A DNA stretch of 64,000 nucleotides from Streptomyces sp. SirexAA-E (GTDB lineage Bacteria; Actinomycetota; Actinomycetes; Streptomycetales; Streptomycetaceae): NCBI RefSeq assembly GCF_000177195.2, contig NC_015953.1, positions 1,302,001 to 1,366,000 of the forward strand. Reading direction: 5' to 3'. A program made the translations under genes and the position numbers. Below, piece by piece: positions 25,669 to 34,105 of the stretch (position 1 is the first letter of the stretch; the number at the start of each line of letters is the position of its first letter). The notes beneath the pieces are model-generated. The model searched no databases, was not told where the DNA came from, and was given only the letters and a program-made list of their open reading frames with translations.

Positions 25669-25847
25669 GCTGACCCCCTGCGCCTTCACCCCGCTCGCGC
25701 CGCCACCGGCGCTTGAGCGCTTCTTCCCGCGTGTCTTCGCGTCCACAACACCGCCGTACCCCCTCCCCTCGTTCCGCTGATCTCCCGCCCCGTCGCTCCC
25801 CGCCGTCCCGGCGTGGAGCGGTCGACGTAGACCGGAGTTACCGAGCC

Positions 25848-26786
25848 ATGCCCCGAACCCGGCACACCGCTGCCTTCGCCCTGATCACCGTCGCCGCGCT
25901 GACGCTCACCGCGTGCGGCTCGGGCGACCCGGCGGCCGCACCGGCCGGTGCCGGCAACGCGCAGAAGGTGGAGATCCCGACGACCGACGTGGTCTCCGCG
26001 GTGCGGAAGGACGAGGCCGCCGCCCGGCTGCTGCCCGCCGAGGTCCGCGCCTCGGGCACCCTCGACCTGGCCACCAGTGTCGGGGCCCCGCCCGGGGCGT
26101 TCTACCGGGAGGACGGCAGGACCCTCGCCGGGGCGGACGTCGACTTCGCCGACGCGGTCGCCCGGGCACTCGGTCTGAAGCTGAACCGCGAGGTCGCCTC
26201 CTTCGACGCGATCCTGCCCGCGCTCGGCAGCGGGAAGTACGACGTCGGCACGGGCAACTTCGGCGTGACCGACGAGCGCCGCAAGACCATCGACTTCGTG
26301 ACGTACATCAACGACGGTCAGGGCTTCGCCGTCCGGGACGACAGCGACCTGAAGAAGGTCACCGCCCTCGCACAGCTCTGCGGCCTGACGGTCGCCACCA
26401 ACGCCGGCACCACGTTCGAGGCGACGCTGGAGGCGAACAAGTCCGTGTGCGCCGACGCGGGCGAGAAGGCGTACGACGTCAAGACCTACACCGACCAGGG
26501 CGCCCTGTGGATCTCGCTCCGGCAGGGCCGCAGCGATGTCGTCATGTCGACGATCAACGGACTGCGCTACGCCGTGGCCCAGCAGGAGGGGCTGCGCTTC
26601 CTCGGCGAGTTCAAGCGGCTCGACGTCGGCTTCGCCTTCAAGAAGGGCACCCCGCTCGCCCCGGCCTTCCAGGCCGCGGTCAACGGGCTCAAGAAGGACG
26701 GGACGTACGACCGCATCCTGAAGAAGTGGGGCACCGACGAGTCCGCGATCGACGAGTCGCGGATCTCGCCGCCCGAGATCAGGTGA
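25848..26786 (+). CDS. ABC transporter substrate-binding lipoprotein (polar amino acid type)
   Basis: This 312-residue lipoprotein has a signal peptide with lipobox LTAC (Cys23) and a type II periplasmic-binding fold of the amino-acid family (SBP_bac_3). Visible parts are GTLDLATSVGAPPGAF, DFADAVARALGLKLNREV, DVGTGNFGVTDERRKTIDFVTY and a C-terminal GTYDRILKKWGT. It is anchored outside the membrane and delivers substrate to the permease encoded divergently at 24536. The start at 25848 is chosen for the signal peptide. The Cys-ending leader peptide just upstream points to a sulfur-containing ligand, such as cystine or an S-substituted cysteine. Confidence 0.9.
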   Translation: MPRTRHTAAFALITVAALTLTACGSGDPAAAPAGAGNAQKVEIPTTDVVSAVRKDEAAARLLPAEVRASGTLDLATSVGAPPGAFYREDGRTLAGADVDFADAVARALGLKLNREVASFDAILPALGSGKYDVGTGNFGVTDERRKTIDFVTYINDGQGFAVRDDSDLKKVTALAQLCGLTVATNAGTTFEATLEANKSVCADAGEKAYDVKTYTDQGALWISLRQGRSDVVMSTINGLRYAVAQQEGLRFLGEFKRLDVGFAFKKGTPLAPAFQAAVNGLKKDGTYDRILKKWGTDESAIDESRISPPEIR

Positions 26787-26801
26787 ACCGGCGGGACCCT
26801 C

Positions 26802-27989
26802 TCAGCAGTCGCAGCCGCAGTCGCAGCCGTCACCGCAGCAGCTGCAGCAGTTGCCGCAGCAGTCACAGCCCTCGCAGCAGCCCTCGCAGCAGTCGTCCTT
26901 GTGGCAGAGCCCTTCGCGCCGCTGTCCGCTCCAGGGGTCGTGGAAGGTGCCGGCACAGCACAGCTGACAGGTACAGGCGAGCCCGGCCCAGACCAGGCAG
27001 CCGGCGATCAGGCCACGGCGGTTGCGGGGCGGCTCGGGCGGCAGCGGGGGGCCGGGCGGCGTCGGAGCGTACGGGTTGCCGGGCGGCGGGCCGAAGCCGC
27101 CCGCCGGCCGCCCGTCGTGCCCGTGCCCGCACGCGGTGGAGCCGAACGCCCGGTCCACCGAGCGCCGCAGTTCGTGGACCAGCAGCACATGGGCCAGCTT
27201 GCCGTCGGTGAACTCCGCGTCCGCCAGGGCGAGGCGTATCCCGTGCAGCGCGTCGTCGCAGAGCCGGCGGGCCTCGGTGAGCGGGGTGCCGGTCGCGGTG
27301 AGCGGGTTCCAGGCACCCGACGCGGCGTCAGCTTGCCGGTCCTCGACGGCGTCCAGGAGATGGGCGAGCCTCCCGAAGAGCCGGCCGGCCTCGGCGAGCG
27401 GCCCCGCGTTGTGCGGCCTTCCCGCGAGTACGGCGGTGTGCGCGAAGGCCGCGGCGGTCGCCGTCTCGGTGGGCTCGGTGACGGCCGTCAGGCTGGTGCC
27501 GGGGCCGGCGAGCGACTCGATGCCGGTCTGCCGGTCCACGGCGTCGACCAGGACCGCGGTGTCGAAGCCGAGCTCGGCCCCCGTACGCGCGCCTGCCCTG
27601 TCCCATCCGGCGGCGACCCTGCGCGCCGCTGCGGCCACCGGGCGGCGCTTCAACAGCCCGTCCCGGTCCGCCACGTGGTCGCGCACCTTGGCCGAGGCCA
27701 GGACGAGCGAGACGGCTGCCGCGAGCCGGGCGCCCTCCCCGCGGGCGACGGGAGCGGTGCGCATCGAGCGCAGCGGACAGGGGCCCGCGGTGCGCCGACC
27801 TTCCGGGGTGCGCTCCGCCTGAGCCTCCGTCAGGACCGAGACGATCAGGCCGTCGTAGTTCGTGACGATCCGGGCGAACTGTCCGTGGTCGGCGCGCAGC
27901 GCGAGGCAGAGCCCGCAGAGATGCGCCATCCATTCCGTCCTCAACCCGTCGGACAACCGATGGGTGCAGGGCCTCACCATTCCGAACAC
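26802..27989 (-). CDS. DUF5685 family protein with cysteine-rich C-terminal tail
   Basis: This 395-residue protein begins MFGMVRPCTHRL with HLCGLCLALRADHG, the conserved start of the Streptomyces DUF5685 proteins. A helical domain follows to about 290, then a Pro/Gly linker. The tail is remarkable: the last 34 residues contain 16 cysteines, arranged as CC, CxC and CCEGC motifs, with five more just before (GCLVWAGLACTCQLCC). This looks metallothionein-like and might bind Zn, Cu or Fe-S. GTG at 27989 with GGGGGA upstream gives the family-typical N-terminus. It diverges from a sepF paralogue. Confidence 0.82.
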   Translation of the reverse strand: MFGMVRPCTHRLSDGLRTEWMAHLCGLCLALRADHGQFARIVTNYDGLIVSVLTEAQAERTPEGRRTAGPCPLRSMRTAPVARGEGARLAAAVSLVLASAKVRDHVADRDGLLKRRPVAAAARRVAAGWDRAGARTGAELGFDTAVLVDAVDRQTGIESLAGPGTSLTAVTEPTETATAAAFAHTAVLAGRPHNAGPLAEAGRLFGRLAHLLDAVEDRQADAASGAWNPLTATGTPLTEARRLCDDALHGIRLALADAEFTDGKLAHVLLVHELRRSVDRAFGSTACGHGHDGRPAGGFGPPPGNPYAPTPPGPPLPPEPPRNRRGLIAGCLVWAGLACTCQLCCAGTFHDPWSGQRREGLCHKDDCCEGCCEGCDCCGNCCSCCGDGCDCGCDC

Positions 27990-28070
27990 GTCTGTCCCCC
28001 GTACGCCGTTCCCCTTGACCGGGCGCGCCCGTGCCGCCGCGCGCGGCGTGCATCGTATCGAGTGACCCGT

Positions 28071-28101
28071 TCACCCGTACGTCCCCCATGTCACCCGTAC
28101 G
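28071..28101. promoter_or_regulatory. Direct repeats TCACCCGTACG in the DUF5685/sepF intergenic region
   Basis: TCACCCGTACG occurs at 28071-28081 and again at 28091-28101, exactly 20 bp (two helical turns) apart, next to a GTGA-N5-TCAC inverted pair at 28062-28074. It is a candidate operator in the 312-bp region between divergent genes. Confidence 0.4.
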
Positions 28102-28301
28102 GACTGGAGCATCATATTTTCTTTCCGCAAGGCCCCTTATATGGGTGGAAACCTGACGAACCGCCACATGATCTGCACCAGTAGCGTCACGAATCCCCTG
28201 CGCGCCGACTATCCCCTTGGCGCACGATCCGCATCATGGACGACCATAGGGATAGGAAAGAGATGCGGAACACCACAGAACCGCGGTGAGAGGAGGCGTC
28301 C

Positions 28302-28742
28302 ATGGGATCGGTGCGCAAGGCAAGTGCCTGGCTGGGCCTCGTGGAGGACAACGACGAGCGGTACTACGACGACGAGTACACCGAGGATGCCGATACCGGC
28401 TCGAACCAGGCATGGGTGACCGACCCGCGGGTGCAGGTCGCCTCCGAGAAGGCGGTGGACACGGGCCGGCGGATCGCCACCGTGACGCCGGACAGCTTCC
28501 GGGACGCACGCGCCCTCGGTGAGCTGTTCCGGGACGGCGTACCGGTGATCGTCAACCTCACGGCCATGGACCCCACCGACGCCAAGCGCGTCGTGGACTT
28601 CGCCGCGGGGCTGACCTTCGGACTGCGCGGCTCGATCGAGCGCGTGGCCACCAGAGTCTTCCTGCTGACCCCCGCCCACACCCAGGTGGTGAACGGCGAA
28701 GCCGCCGGCCGGCCCGCCGACGGCTTCTTCAACCAGAGCTGA
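28302..28742 (+). CDS. sepF: SepF-like cell division protein paralogue
   Basis: This 146-residue protein has the SepF layout. The short N-terminal amphipathic helix reads [12 protein letters not shown], with an acidic linker [16 protein letters not shown]. The compact SepF core includes [44 protein letters not shown] and [11 protein letters not shown]. SepF tethers FtsZ filaments to the membrane during septation. Streptomyces carry several copies; this one stands outside the division (dcw) cluster, so it is a secondary paralogue. ATG at 28302 follows a strong GAGAGGAGG site. It converges on an acyl-CoA dehydrogenase gene. Confidence 0.9.
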   Translation: MGSVRKASAWLGLVEDNDERYYDDEYTEDADTGSNQAWVTDPRVQVASEKAVDTGRRIATVTPDSFRDARALGELFRDGVPVIVNLTAMDPTDAKRVVDFAAGLTFGLRGSIERVATRVFLLTPAHTQVVNGEAAGRPADGFFNQS

Positions 28743-28782
28743 GCAGGGCGCTCGCCTCACGCCTCCGGCGCCCCTCGGGGCA

Positions 28783-29991
28783 TCAACGGAAGGCGTCGAG
28801 GCCGGTGAGCGCCTTGCCCAGCACCAGCTGGTGCATCTCCACGGTGCCCTCGTAGGTGAGCACCGACTCCAGGTTCGTCGCGTGCCGCATCACCGGGTAC
28901 TCCAGCGAGATGCCGTTGGCCCCGAGGATCGTGCGCGAGGTGCGGCAGATCTCGATCGCCTCCCGCACGTTGTTCAGCTTTCCGAAACTGACCTGCTCCG
29001 GACGGAGCCTGCCCGCGTCGAGCCGCCGGCCCAGGTGATGGGCGAGCAGGATGCCCTTGTGGAGCTCCACCGCCATGTCCGCGAGCTTGGCCTGGGTGAG
29101 CTGGAAGCCGCCGATCGGCCTGCCGAACTGCTCCCGGGTGCGCGCGTAGTCCACGGCCGCCTCGAAGCTGGCGCGCGCCGCGCCCATCGCGCCCCAGACG
29201 ATGCCGTAGCGGGCGTGGCTGAGACAGCTGAGCGGTCCGCGCAGCCCCGTGGCCTCCGGCAGGACGGCGTCGGCGGGCAGCCGCACACCGTCCAGGACCA
29301 GTTCACTGGTGACCGAGGCGCGCAGCGACCACTTGTGCCTGATCTCCGGCGCGGAGAAACCCGGGGTGTCCGTCGGTACGACGAAACCGCGGATGCCCGA
29401 GCCGCCCGCCGTCTCGTCGGTCCGCGCCCAGACGACGGCGACCCCGGCGACCGAACCGTTGGTGATCCACATCTTGCGGCCGGTGAGGATCCAGTCCGTG
29501 CCGTCGCGCTCGGCGTAGGTGCGCATCCCGGCCGGGTCCGACCCGTGGTCCGGCTCGGTGAGGCCGAAGCAGCCGATGGTCTCGCCGGCCGCCATGCCGG
29601 GCAGCCAGCGCTGCTTCTGCTCCTCCGAGCCGAAGCGGTGGATGGCGTACATGGCGAGGGATCCCTGCACCGAGACCAGGGAGCGGATCCCCGAGTCGGC
29701 GGCCTCCAGCTCCAGGCAGGCCAGGCCGTACTGGACGGCGCTCGCACCGGCGCAGCCGTATCCCTGGAGTGACATGCCGAGTGCGCCGAGCGCGCCCAGT
29801 TCGCGGGCGAGGTCCCGGATGCCGGGTAGCTCGCCCTTCTCGTACCACTCGGCGATGTGCGGCAGGACCCGGTCGGCGGCCCAGGTGCGCACGGTGTCGC
29901 GGATCGCGAGGTCCTCCGGGTCGAGGAGGTCGTCGATGCCGAGGGGATCGGCCGGGTCGAACGGGGGGAGTTTCGTCGGCTTCGCGGACAA
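28783..29991 (-). CDS. Acyl-CoA dehydrogenase, glutaryl-CoA dehydrogenase-like
   Basis: This 402-residue flavoenzyme shows GCFGLTEPDHGSDPAGM and GRKMWITNG (FAD/substrate sites), HKWSLRASVTSELVLDGV, and the C-terminal LTYEGTVEMHQLVLG whose Glu is the catalytic base. The ARYGIVWGAMGAA and EYPVMRHATNLESV regions are typical of glutaryl-CoA dehydrogenases, which oxidise and decarboxylate glutaryl-CoA in lysine/tryptophan breakdown, but closely related enzymes differ in substrate. A TTG at 29991 with CGGAGG upstream is the most likely start. No CoA ligase or transferase is nearby. Confidence 0.88.
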   Translation of the reverse strand: MSAKPTKLPPFDPADPLGIDDLLDPEDLAIRDTVRTWAADRVLPHIAEWYEKGELPGIRDLARELGALGALGMSLQGYGCAGASAVQYGLACLELEAADSGIRSLVSVQGSLAMYAIHRFGSEEQKQRWLPGMAAGETIGCFGLTEPDHGSDPAGMRTYAERDGTDWILTGRKMWITNGSVAGVAVVWARTDETAGGSGIRGFVVPTDTPGFSAPEIRHKWSLRASVTSELVLDGVRLPADAVLPEATGLRGPLSCLSHARYGIVWGAMGAARASFEAAVDYARTREQFGRPIGGFQLTQAKLADMAVELHKGILLAHHLGRRLDAGRLRPEQVSFGKLNNVREAIEICRTSRTILGANGISLEYPVMRHATNLESVLTYEGTVEMHQLVLGKALTGLDAFR

Positions 29992-30063
29992 GGGTGCCTC
30001 CGGCGGCTCGCACGGTACCAAAAACTAGCAGTGGTAGTTATCGCGTCGTGCTGACGTTACGGC

Positions 30064-31803
30064 TCAGCGCCCCGCCCGTCCAGAGCCGGTGGCCTCGGCT
30101 ACCTCGCGCCGCCCGGCCGCCCTGTGGCGGCTTCCCGGCCCGCCCTGCGCCGGGAACGTACGGGCCTCCGGGCGGGGCCGGTCCGGGTCGGCCTGACGGG
30201 AGGCGCTCCGCTCCGGGACGGCGGCCTGCGGGGCCGCGTCCCGGCACTCCCCCGCCTCCTGGCCGCAGTCCATGGCCCGCGGCAGCCGCAGCGCGGCGAG
30301 CGCCCCCAGCAGCAGCAGACCCGCGCTGACCAGCAGCGTCACATGCAGCCCGTCGACGAAGGCGTGCCGGGCGGTGGTGCGCAGCACGTGCCCCACGGGG
30401 CCCCCGAGCCGGCCGGCCACCTGGTAGGCCTCGCCGAGCGAGTGGGAGGCGGCCGTCCCCGCGGCGGCGGGGACGCCTTCCTCGTGGAGCCGGGAGAGGC
30501 CGGGGGCGTAGGCGGCGTTCATGACACTGCCGAGCAGGGCGATCCCCATGCCCGCGCCCAGCTGGTAGGAGGTCTCGCCGATCGCGGCCGCCCCGCCCGC
30601 CCGTTCGGCGGGCGCCTCGCTCAGCATCGACTCGTAGGCCCCGAAGAGCGTGGACTGGAGCCCGAAGCCCAGCAGGACGAAGCCGGCGGTGAGCAGCACG
30701 GGCCGGTCGTGCTGGCCCATCAGGGTCAGCAGGAGCACCGAGGCGGCGGTGAGCACGAAGCCCCAGCCGACCATGCGGCGCGGGCCGACGCGGCGCAGCG
30801 TGTACGAGCCGGTGGCACCGGCCGCCATCGCGGCGAAGGTCAGGGGGAGCAGCCGCAGACCGGTCTCCAGCGGGCTGAGCCCGAGGACCAGTTGCAGGTA
30901 CTGGACGGCGATCAGCTCCAGGCCGACCAGGGCCAGCATGGCCAGGACGATGCAGCCGACGGCGGTGGTGAAGGCGGGCCGGGAGAACATCGCGATGTCG
31001 ATCAGCGGATGGACGCGGCGCCGCTGCCTGCGGACGAAGAGGACGAGGAGCGCGGCGCCCGCCAGCAGCGGCACGAGCGTGGCGGCGTCCGGCACCGCTC
31101 CCCCGCTGCCCAGGCGCTTTATCCCGAGGACGACACCGAGCACCCCGGCCGCGGCCGTCAGCGCGCCGAGTACGTCCCAGGGTCCGTCGTCGGCGCCGCG
31201 GGACTCGGGCAGCAGCCAGCGGCCGACCGGCAGGACCACGGCCATCAGCGGGATGTTGATCAGGAAGACCGAACCCCACCAGAAGTGCTCGACGAGGAAT
31301 CCGCCGATGACCGGCCCGGTGGCGGCGCCCACGGCGGCGACCGCGGTCCACACCCCGATGGCCAGGGCGCGCTCGCGGCGGTCGGGGAAGACCTGGCGGA
31401 GGATCGACAGCGTCGCCGGCATGATCATCGCGCCACCGACGCCGAGCAGGGCGCGCGCCGCGATCAGGACGGTGGGGGTGTCGGCCGTGGCGGCGAGCGC
31501 GGAGGCGATGCCGAAGAGCGCGTATCCGGACAGCAGGACGCGCCGCCGTCCGATCCGGTCGCCGAGCGTGCCGAAGAGGATGAGCAGCGAGGCGCAGACC
31601 AGCGGATAGGCGTCCACGATCCACAGCAGGCCCACGGCGCTCGGCCTCAGGTCCTCGGTGACGGCCGGCACGGCGACGTGCAGCACGGTCGCGTCGAGGG
31701 CGACCACCAGCAGACTGAGGCAGAGGACGACCAGGACGACCCACCGGTTTCCACCGCCGGCCGCTGTGCGCAGCCGTGTCACGGCCGTGGACGTCCCCGT
31801 CAT
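30064..31803 (-). CDS. MFS drug efflux transporter, DHA2 (14-helix) type
   Basis: This 579-residue transporter begins with a helix in WVVLVVLCLSLLVVALDATVLHVAVPAV, the DHA2 signature with an acidic residue in helix 1. It has motif A GTLGDRIGRRRVL, motif C in MIMPATLSI...GATGPVIGGFLVEHFWW, and about 14 hydrophobic segments in all. A hydrophilic Arg/Pro-rich tail of about 70 residues follows. It probably exports a toxic compound by proton antiport; specificity cannot be read. ATG at 31803 has GGGAGG upstream. No regulator gene is adjacent. Confidence 0.88.
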   Translation of the reverse strand: MTGTSTAVTRLRTAAGGGNRWVVLVVLCLSLLVVALDATVLHVAVPAVTEDLRPSAVGLLWIVDAYPLVCASLLILFGTLGDRIGRRRVLLSGYALFGIASALAATADTPTVLIAARALLGVGGAMIMPATLSILRQVFPDRRERALAIGVWTAVAAVGAATGPVIGGFLVEHFWWGSVFLINIPLMAVVLPVGRWLLPESRGADDGPWDVLGALTAAAGVLGVVLGIKRLGSGGAVPDAATLVPLLAGAALLVLFVRRQRRRVHPLIDIAMFSRPAFTTAVGCIVLAMLALVGLELIAVQYLQLVLGLSPLETGLRLLPLTFAAMAAGATGSYTLRRVGPRRMVGWGFVLTAASVLLLTLMGQHDRPVLLTAGFVLLGFGLQSTLFGAYESMLSEAPAERAGGAAAIGETSYQLGAGMGIALLGSVMNAAYAPGLSRLHEEGVPAAAGTAASHSLGEAYQVAGRLGGPVGHVLRTTARHAFVDGLHVTLLVSAGLLLLGALAALRLPRAMDCGQEAGECRDAAPQAAVPERSASRQADPDRPRPEARTFPAQGGPGSRHRAAGRREVAEATGSGRAGR

Positions 31804-32307
31804 GTGCGTACCTCCCACAGTGTGTCCCTCGCGCTCGGCAGGCCTCCCGGGGACCTGGCTCACGGCATCCCCCAGGCCCGGCATCGACGGGCGAGTGAGC
31901 CGTCAGCGTACGCGAGTCCCCTCTGGTCACACGTGGCCCATCTCATACCACCGCCCGCTCCGGAGTGTGGCGTAGGCCACACCGGAGCCTCACGCCGGGG
32001 CACTTGCCGGAACCGGCGCCATCAGCCTACGAGCGGTGCGGCCGACTGCCTCCGTAAGCGCGCCGCGGACCGTCCGGACGGTCCGCGGGAGTCCTCCGGC
32101 GAATGGCGGAGAGGCCCGTCGGGCCGTTCATCGAAGACCAAACATGTCTGCGAATTAATGGCCGGAAGGAATAGCCCGCGCACACGGATCCGATTCTCCG
32201 GGCCGTACGGAATAGATGCCGGTCTGAGACAAAGTCCACATCACATCGTCATCACAAAGAGGCGGGATGGACCGGATCACACACTCACTCGCTGTAACGT
32301 CCATTGC
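31804..32307. other. 500-bp divergent intergenic region, no gene seen
   Basis: This region lies between divergent MFS and PAP2 genes. Besides the 26-bp palindrome at 32063 and the putative promoter at 32295, no coding pattern is seen; base composition is less GC-rich toward the PAP2 side. Confidence 0.4.
32063..32088. promoter_or_regulatory. Perfect 26-bp palindrome between divergent genes
   Basis: A loopless palindrome centred at 32075/32076 (CCGCGGACCGTCC and its complement) lies about 260 bp upstream of the MFS start and 220 bp upstream of the PAP2 start. It could be an operator or a terminator of an undetected transcript. Confidence 0.45.
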
Positions 32308-32308
32308 G
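32295..32308 (+). promoter_or_regulatory. Putative -10 element for leaderless PAP2 mRNA
   Basis: TAACGT at 32295-32300 lies seven bases before the GTG start at 32308. No Shine-Dalgarno sequence is seen, so transcription may begin at the start codon itself. Confidence 0.4.
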
Positions 32309-33414
32309 TGCGTACCGACATCTTTGCCCGTCTGGACCGGGAGCCGGAACCGCCGAAGATAGAGATCCCGCGGATGAGTCGTCACCGCATCGCTCTCTTC
32401 GGCGGGACTTTGGTGTTCTATCTCGCCATCGTCGTCGCCGTGCTCGACTCGTCCTGGCTGGTGGCCCTCGACTGGAAGGTCATGCTCTTCCGGCCGTACC
32501 AGCAGTGGCCCGAGCTCCACGCCTTCCTCGACTACTACGTCGTGCTCGGCCAGCGCGGCCCCACGGCCGTGATGGTCGCCGCGTGGCTCGGCTGGCGCTC
32601 CTGGCGGCAGCACACGCTGCGTCCGCTGCTCACCCTGGGGACGTCACTCCTGCTGCTCAACATCTCGGTGGGCGCGGTCAAGCTGGGTCTGGGGCGGCTC
32701 GGACCGCACTACGCCACGCAGATCGGCTCGGCCGAGATGTTCGCGGGCGGCGATATATTTCCCTCGGGTCACACCGCCAACGCCGTAGTGACCTGGGGAA
32801 TCCTGGCCTACCTGGCCACCACGCCGCGGGCCCGGCGCTATCTGTCGGCCGTCTCGGCGTTCGTCTCGCTGGGCGTGGGCCTCACGACCGTCTACATCGG
32901 CACCCACTGGCTCAGCGACGTCCTGCTGGGCTGGGCGGCCGGCCTGCTGATCATGCTGGCCCTGCCCTGGTTCGAGCCGCTCATCACCCGCGCCGAGATC
33001 TGGATCCTCTCGGTACGCGCCTCGTGGCGGGCCCGCCGCACGCTCGGCGGCCCCTCCGCGGGCGTCCCGGGCGAGCCGGTGCCGGTCCTGGTGCCGCGGA
33101 CCCTGGAAGGCGTCGGCGACGGGGCCACCGCCCGCAGCGAGACCGAGGGCCCCGGCCTCCCGGGCAGCACCTCGCAGGCCCTCGACGGCCCGCAGGAGCC
33201 CGAGAGCGCCCCCGGTCCCGCCACCGAGCCTCCCGGGGCGGGCGGCCCCCCGGGGACGGCGGGCCGCTCGCGGGCCCACTCCGCCCACGGCGTGCGCGCG
33301 GAGCGGACACCGCCCGGCCCGGCCGCCTCCCGCCGTCCGCCGCACGCGGACCGTACGCCCCGGAGCGGCGCGGCCCCGGCCCGCCCGGTGACCGGCGGGC
33401 CGGTCGCTCCCTGA
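32308..33414 (+). CDS. PAP2 superfamily membrane phosphatase
   Basis: This 368-residue protein has about six membrane helices and the three phosphatase motifs: KLGLGRLGP (125-133), PSGH (152-155) and TTVYIGTHWLSD (193-204, with His200 and Asp204). The family dephosphorylates lipid pyrophosphates or phosphatidate on the outer membrane face. The C-terminal 130 residues form a Pro/Ala/Gly/Arg-rich, probably disordered tail, which is unusual in length. The GTG at 32308 lacks a ribosome site and may be leaderless. The gene ends in a 58-bp perfect palindrome. Confidence 0.88.
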   Translation: MRTDIFARLDREPEPPKIEIPRMSRHRIALFGGTLVFYLAIVVAVLDSSWLVALDWKVMLFRPYQQWPELHAFLDYYVVLGQRGPTAVMVAAWLGWRSWRQHTLRPLLTLGTSLLLLNISVGAVKLGLGRLGPHYATQIGSAEMFAGGDIFPSGHTANAVVTWGILAYLATTPRARRYLSAVSAFVSLGVGLTTVYIGTHWLSDVLLGWAAGLLIMLALPWFEPLITRAEIWILSVRASWRARRTLGGPSAGVPGEPVPVLVPRTLEGVGDGATARSETEGPGLPGSTSQALDGPQEPESAPGPATEPPGAGGPPGTAGRSRAHSAHGVRAERTPPGPAASRRPPHADRTPRSGAAPARPVTGGPVAP

Positions 33415-33420
33415 GCCGAC

Positions 33421-33478
33421 CGCCCGTGAAACGTCTGGAGCCCCGACACGTGTCGGGGCTCCAGACGTTTCACGGGCG
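33421..33478. terminator. 58-bp perfect palindrome, bidirectional terminator
   Basis: Two 29-bp arms (33421-33449 and 33450-33478) are perfectly complementary with no spacer, centred on CACGTG. It lies six bases after the PAP2 stop and three bases beyond the stop of the convergent small gene. Confidence 0.85.
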
Positions 33479-33481
33479 TCG

Positions 33482-33697
33482 TCAGCCGACCCAGCAGCGG
33501 GTCACGGTCGAGTCGGCGACCTCGAAGTTGATCCGTCCGCCACGGAACTCCATGGTGATGACCGTGCCCGGCGCCAGGGCCCGGACCGTGGTCCAGCCTC
33601 GCGTTCTGGCGCGCTGTTCGGCGGTCTCGGCGTCGAGTCCGACGTACGACTCGGGGGTGTCGTCCGGCTGGGCGGGAGGGGTCGGTACAGATGCCAT
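33482..33697 (-). CDS. I78-family peptidase-inhibitor-like small protein
   Basis: This 71-residue protein contains the pattern SYVGLDAETAEQRARTRGW, then VRALAPGTVITMEFRGGRINFEV and a C-terminal TRCWVG. This matches the I78 inhibitor family, whose loop resembles potato inhibitor I and blocks serine proteases. There is no obvious signal peptide, so an intracellular role against self-proteolysis is as likely as a secreted one. ATG at 33697 is chosen to begin just before the domain. It converges on the PAP2 gene across the long palindrome. Confidence 0.75.
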   Translation of the reverse strand: MASVPTPPAQPDDTPESYVGLDAETAEQRARTRGWTTVRALAPGTVITMEFRGGRINFEVADSTVTRCWVG

Positions 33698-34105
33698 ACC
33701 CCTCACCGTAGGGGGCGGCGCACCGTGACGGAAGCGGGGCCGCCCCGGGACCCGTCGCATGCTCGTGTACCCGGACGGTCACGCTTGTGTCACAGGATCC
33801 CCACGCCTGTTCCCTTGCTTCCGCTTCACCCGAACGGGCAGTCCCGCGATCGGAAAAAGAATTGCCCCGGCTTCCGGGAAAGGCCTCCACGGCGTGCGTG
33901 GAGAGAAAATGCACCGGGGCGCCCGCCCTCACCTTTTTCACCGTTGGACGATAAAGGTGAAGACGCGCGCCACCTGGAATTCATACTCCCTTGTACGGGA
34001 CTTATATCTCTGCCCGGACGGCGTCCGCCAGGGCACCCGGGGCCCGGCGTCCTATCCAGAATCGAACAGCCCGGCCGCCGGGAGCGGACGGAGGGGCCGC
34101 CGGGG
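33698..34105. other. Intergenic region with lower GC content, no gene seen
   Basis: These 408 bp carry no convincing frame. The 33840-34010 part is notably AT-richer than its surroundings and contains a CACCTTTTTCACC / AAAGGTGAAG partial inverted repeat near 33930-33962. It holds the 5' side of the I78 gene and the 3' side of the glycosyltransferase gene. Confidence 0.35.

Noticed and set aside
30124..33414. 1096-codon plus-strand frame running through the MFS gene into PAP2
   Set aside because: The first two-thirds is a shadow of the minus-strand transporter; the PAP2 protein begins at the GTG at 32308.
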